A program made the translations under genes and the position numbers. From Planctomycetota bacterium (GTDB lineage Bacteria > Planctomycetota > Planctomycetia > Pirellulales > Pirellulaceae), in assembly GCA_024274855.1 (NCBI GenBank), contig JAJSAJ010000160.1:1-6677 (forward strand): a stretch of DNA of 6,677 bases. The letters run 5' to 3'. The first letter of the stretch is position 1; the number at the start of each line of letters is the position of its first letter. This document shows positions 5,958-6,677 of the stretch, one piece after another. A model generated the notes under the pieces. The model was given only the letters and a program-made list of their open reading frames with translations, did not search any database and was not told the DNA's origin.

Positions 5958-6002
5958 GTTCAACGTTTTCTTCCAGACAGCCAAAGTGTTGTTTTTCCCG
6001 CG

Positions 6003-6677
6003 TTAGGTAGCCCGCATCAACAGTTCTCCTCGACCACCTTCAATCATGTCGCCGTGAAAAAGATCGACAATCATTTCCGGGAGATCGTCGGGAATGGGGA
6101 ATGCATGGCGGCGAAGCGTCTGAGCCAAGAGACGAAGTACGTACAAAGATCGACGGCAGGCATGATGGAACGAAACAAGCGGTGCCGGTGGATTCGGGCC
6201 GAACAGGCCAATCGTTCCGCGACGCATGCCCGCTCCGTGGCGGATGCCCGTATTGCCGAAGACGAGCAGGCTGCCTGCCAACATGTTGAATCCGATCAAG
6301 TCTCCCGCACGTCCGCCAACAGCCACCAAGCCGCGGCGCATGGAATGGCCCAATTCGTTTCCGACGTCCCCGTCAACGAATACCGAACCGCCGGTCATGC
6401 CACGCACGCTGCCGCGATAGGCGGCACCGACCAGATGGCCGGCAGATCCGTGTACGTGGATTTCGCCGCCAGCCATTTCGCCCCCGAGCCAATCGCCCAC
6501 ATCTCCGTCGACGACAATCCGGCCCCCTTGCATCTGGCTGCCCAGATGACGACCCGCGGGGCCCTCGATATGCATCTGGCCACCGTTCATCTTGCAACCG
6601 ATCCAATGAACGCCGGTCAGATCGCCCTCCCACTCGATTCGCTCGTCGGACGGATCGCCGGAAACGTCAAAGAAATC
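6003..6677 (-). CDS. fhcC: FhcC, formyltransferase/hydrolase complex subunit C (formylmethanofuran dehydrogenase subunit C family), 5' end outside window
   Basis: The visible 224 residues are the C-terminal part of a protein that family members usually complete at about 270 residues; the frame is open past 6677, so the internal ATG at 6588-6590 is not the start. FhcC is a cytosolic subunit of the Fhc complex, which moves the formyl group from formyl-tetrahydromethanopterin to a methanofuran-type carrier and releases formate in bacterial C1 oxidation. The sequence shows a series of GxxGxxxGxxM repeats with Met at visible residues 30, 49, 68, 94, 113, 132 and 151: a 19-residue period broken once by the AAYRGSVRG insertion (85-93). 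This is the right-handed beta-helix shared with FwdC/FmdC and the glutamate synthase C-terminal domain. The tail (about 165-224, with FPIPDDLP) matches the FhcC/FwdC type rather than glutamate synthase. Other fhc genes are expected to the right but cannot be seen. Confidence 0.9.
   Translation of the reverse strand, partial: DFFDVSGDPSDERIEWEGDLTGVHWIGCKMNGGQMHIEGPAGRHLGSQMQGGRIVVDGDVGDWLGGEMAGGEIHVHGSAGHLVGAAYRGSVRGMTGGSVFVDGDVGNELGHSMRRGLVAVGGRAGDLIGFNMLAGSLLVFGNTGIRHGAGMRRGTIGLFGPNPPAPLVSFHHACRRSLYVLRLLAQTLRRHAFPIPDDLPEMIVDLFHGDMIEGGRGELLMRAT

Larger units (their letters stand above)
5414..6002. other. 589-base structured gap between convergent genes
   Basis: The MoeA-PBP gene and fhcC converge on this gap. 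Open frames exist (for example 5458-5877 on +) but their translations are rich in Arg, Pro, Trp and Cys, match nothing I know and run through the repeats, so I do not call them genes. The gap contains nested hairpins at 5425-5463, repeat copy B at 5618-5668, a 10-base direct repeat at 5681-5711, a bulged 11-bp hairpin at 5736-5767, repeat copy C at 5882-5930 and a small stem at 5940-5957. Some of this is likely termination signal for both genes, but the amount of structure exceeds what two terminators need. Confidence 0.6.

Noticed and set aside
6003..6677. Glutamate synthase C-terminal (GltB-type) domain instead of FhcC
   Set aside because: The glycine-rich repeats are shared, but the C-terminal tail and the absence of any glutamate synthase domains favour FhcC/FwdC.

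Overview
The window holds four protein-coding genes: a short, lidless Hsp70 (198-1760, +), two adjacent molybdopterin molybdenumtransferases of different types (2119-3384 and 3464-5413, both +), and the 3' part of fhcC, a subunit of the formyltransferase/hydrolase complex of tetrahydromethanopterin-linked C1 metabolism (6003-6677, -, cut by the window edge). A bacterial fhcC gene, moderately GC-rich DNA, long intergenic gaps, weak or missing Shine-Dalgarno sites on most genes and a DnaK paralogue without a lid together suggest a planctomycete, possibly Pirellulaceae/Rhodopirellula-like. That assignment is an inference from gene content, not from a marker gene.

Layout. Bases 1-197 are a leader with no gene I can defend, apart from a possible short 3' end of an upstream gene. 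The Hsp70 gene is followed by a 358-base gap that carries one copy of a hairpin-forming repeat (copy A). Next come the gephyrin-like MoeA, preceded by the only strong Shine-Dalgarno sequence in the window, a 79-base spacer, and the MoeA fused to a C-terminal molybdate/tungstate-binding-type PBP-like domain. The + strand genes end at 5413. The - strand fhcC ends at 6003. The 589 bases between these converging genes show no credible coding sequence but hold several strong hairpins and two more copies (B and C) of the repeat.

Function. The two MoeA proteins should act at the last step of molybdenum cofactor synthesis, metal insertion into adenylylated molybdopterin. Having two paralogues, one fused to an oxyanion-binding-type domain, suggests a division of labour (Mo versus W, or insertion versus metal sensing or delivery). 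fhcC belongs to the pathway that oxidises formaldehyde to formate. Formate can then go to a Mo- or W-dependent formate dehydrogenase, so a metabolic link to the moeA pair is plausible but not shown.

The least expected signal is the dispersed ~50-bp repeat, present three times and only in noncoding gaps. Its stem shows compensatory base changes between copies. A second structural curiosity is a pair of mutually exclusive perfect hairpins directly after the MoeA-PBP stop codon.
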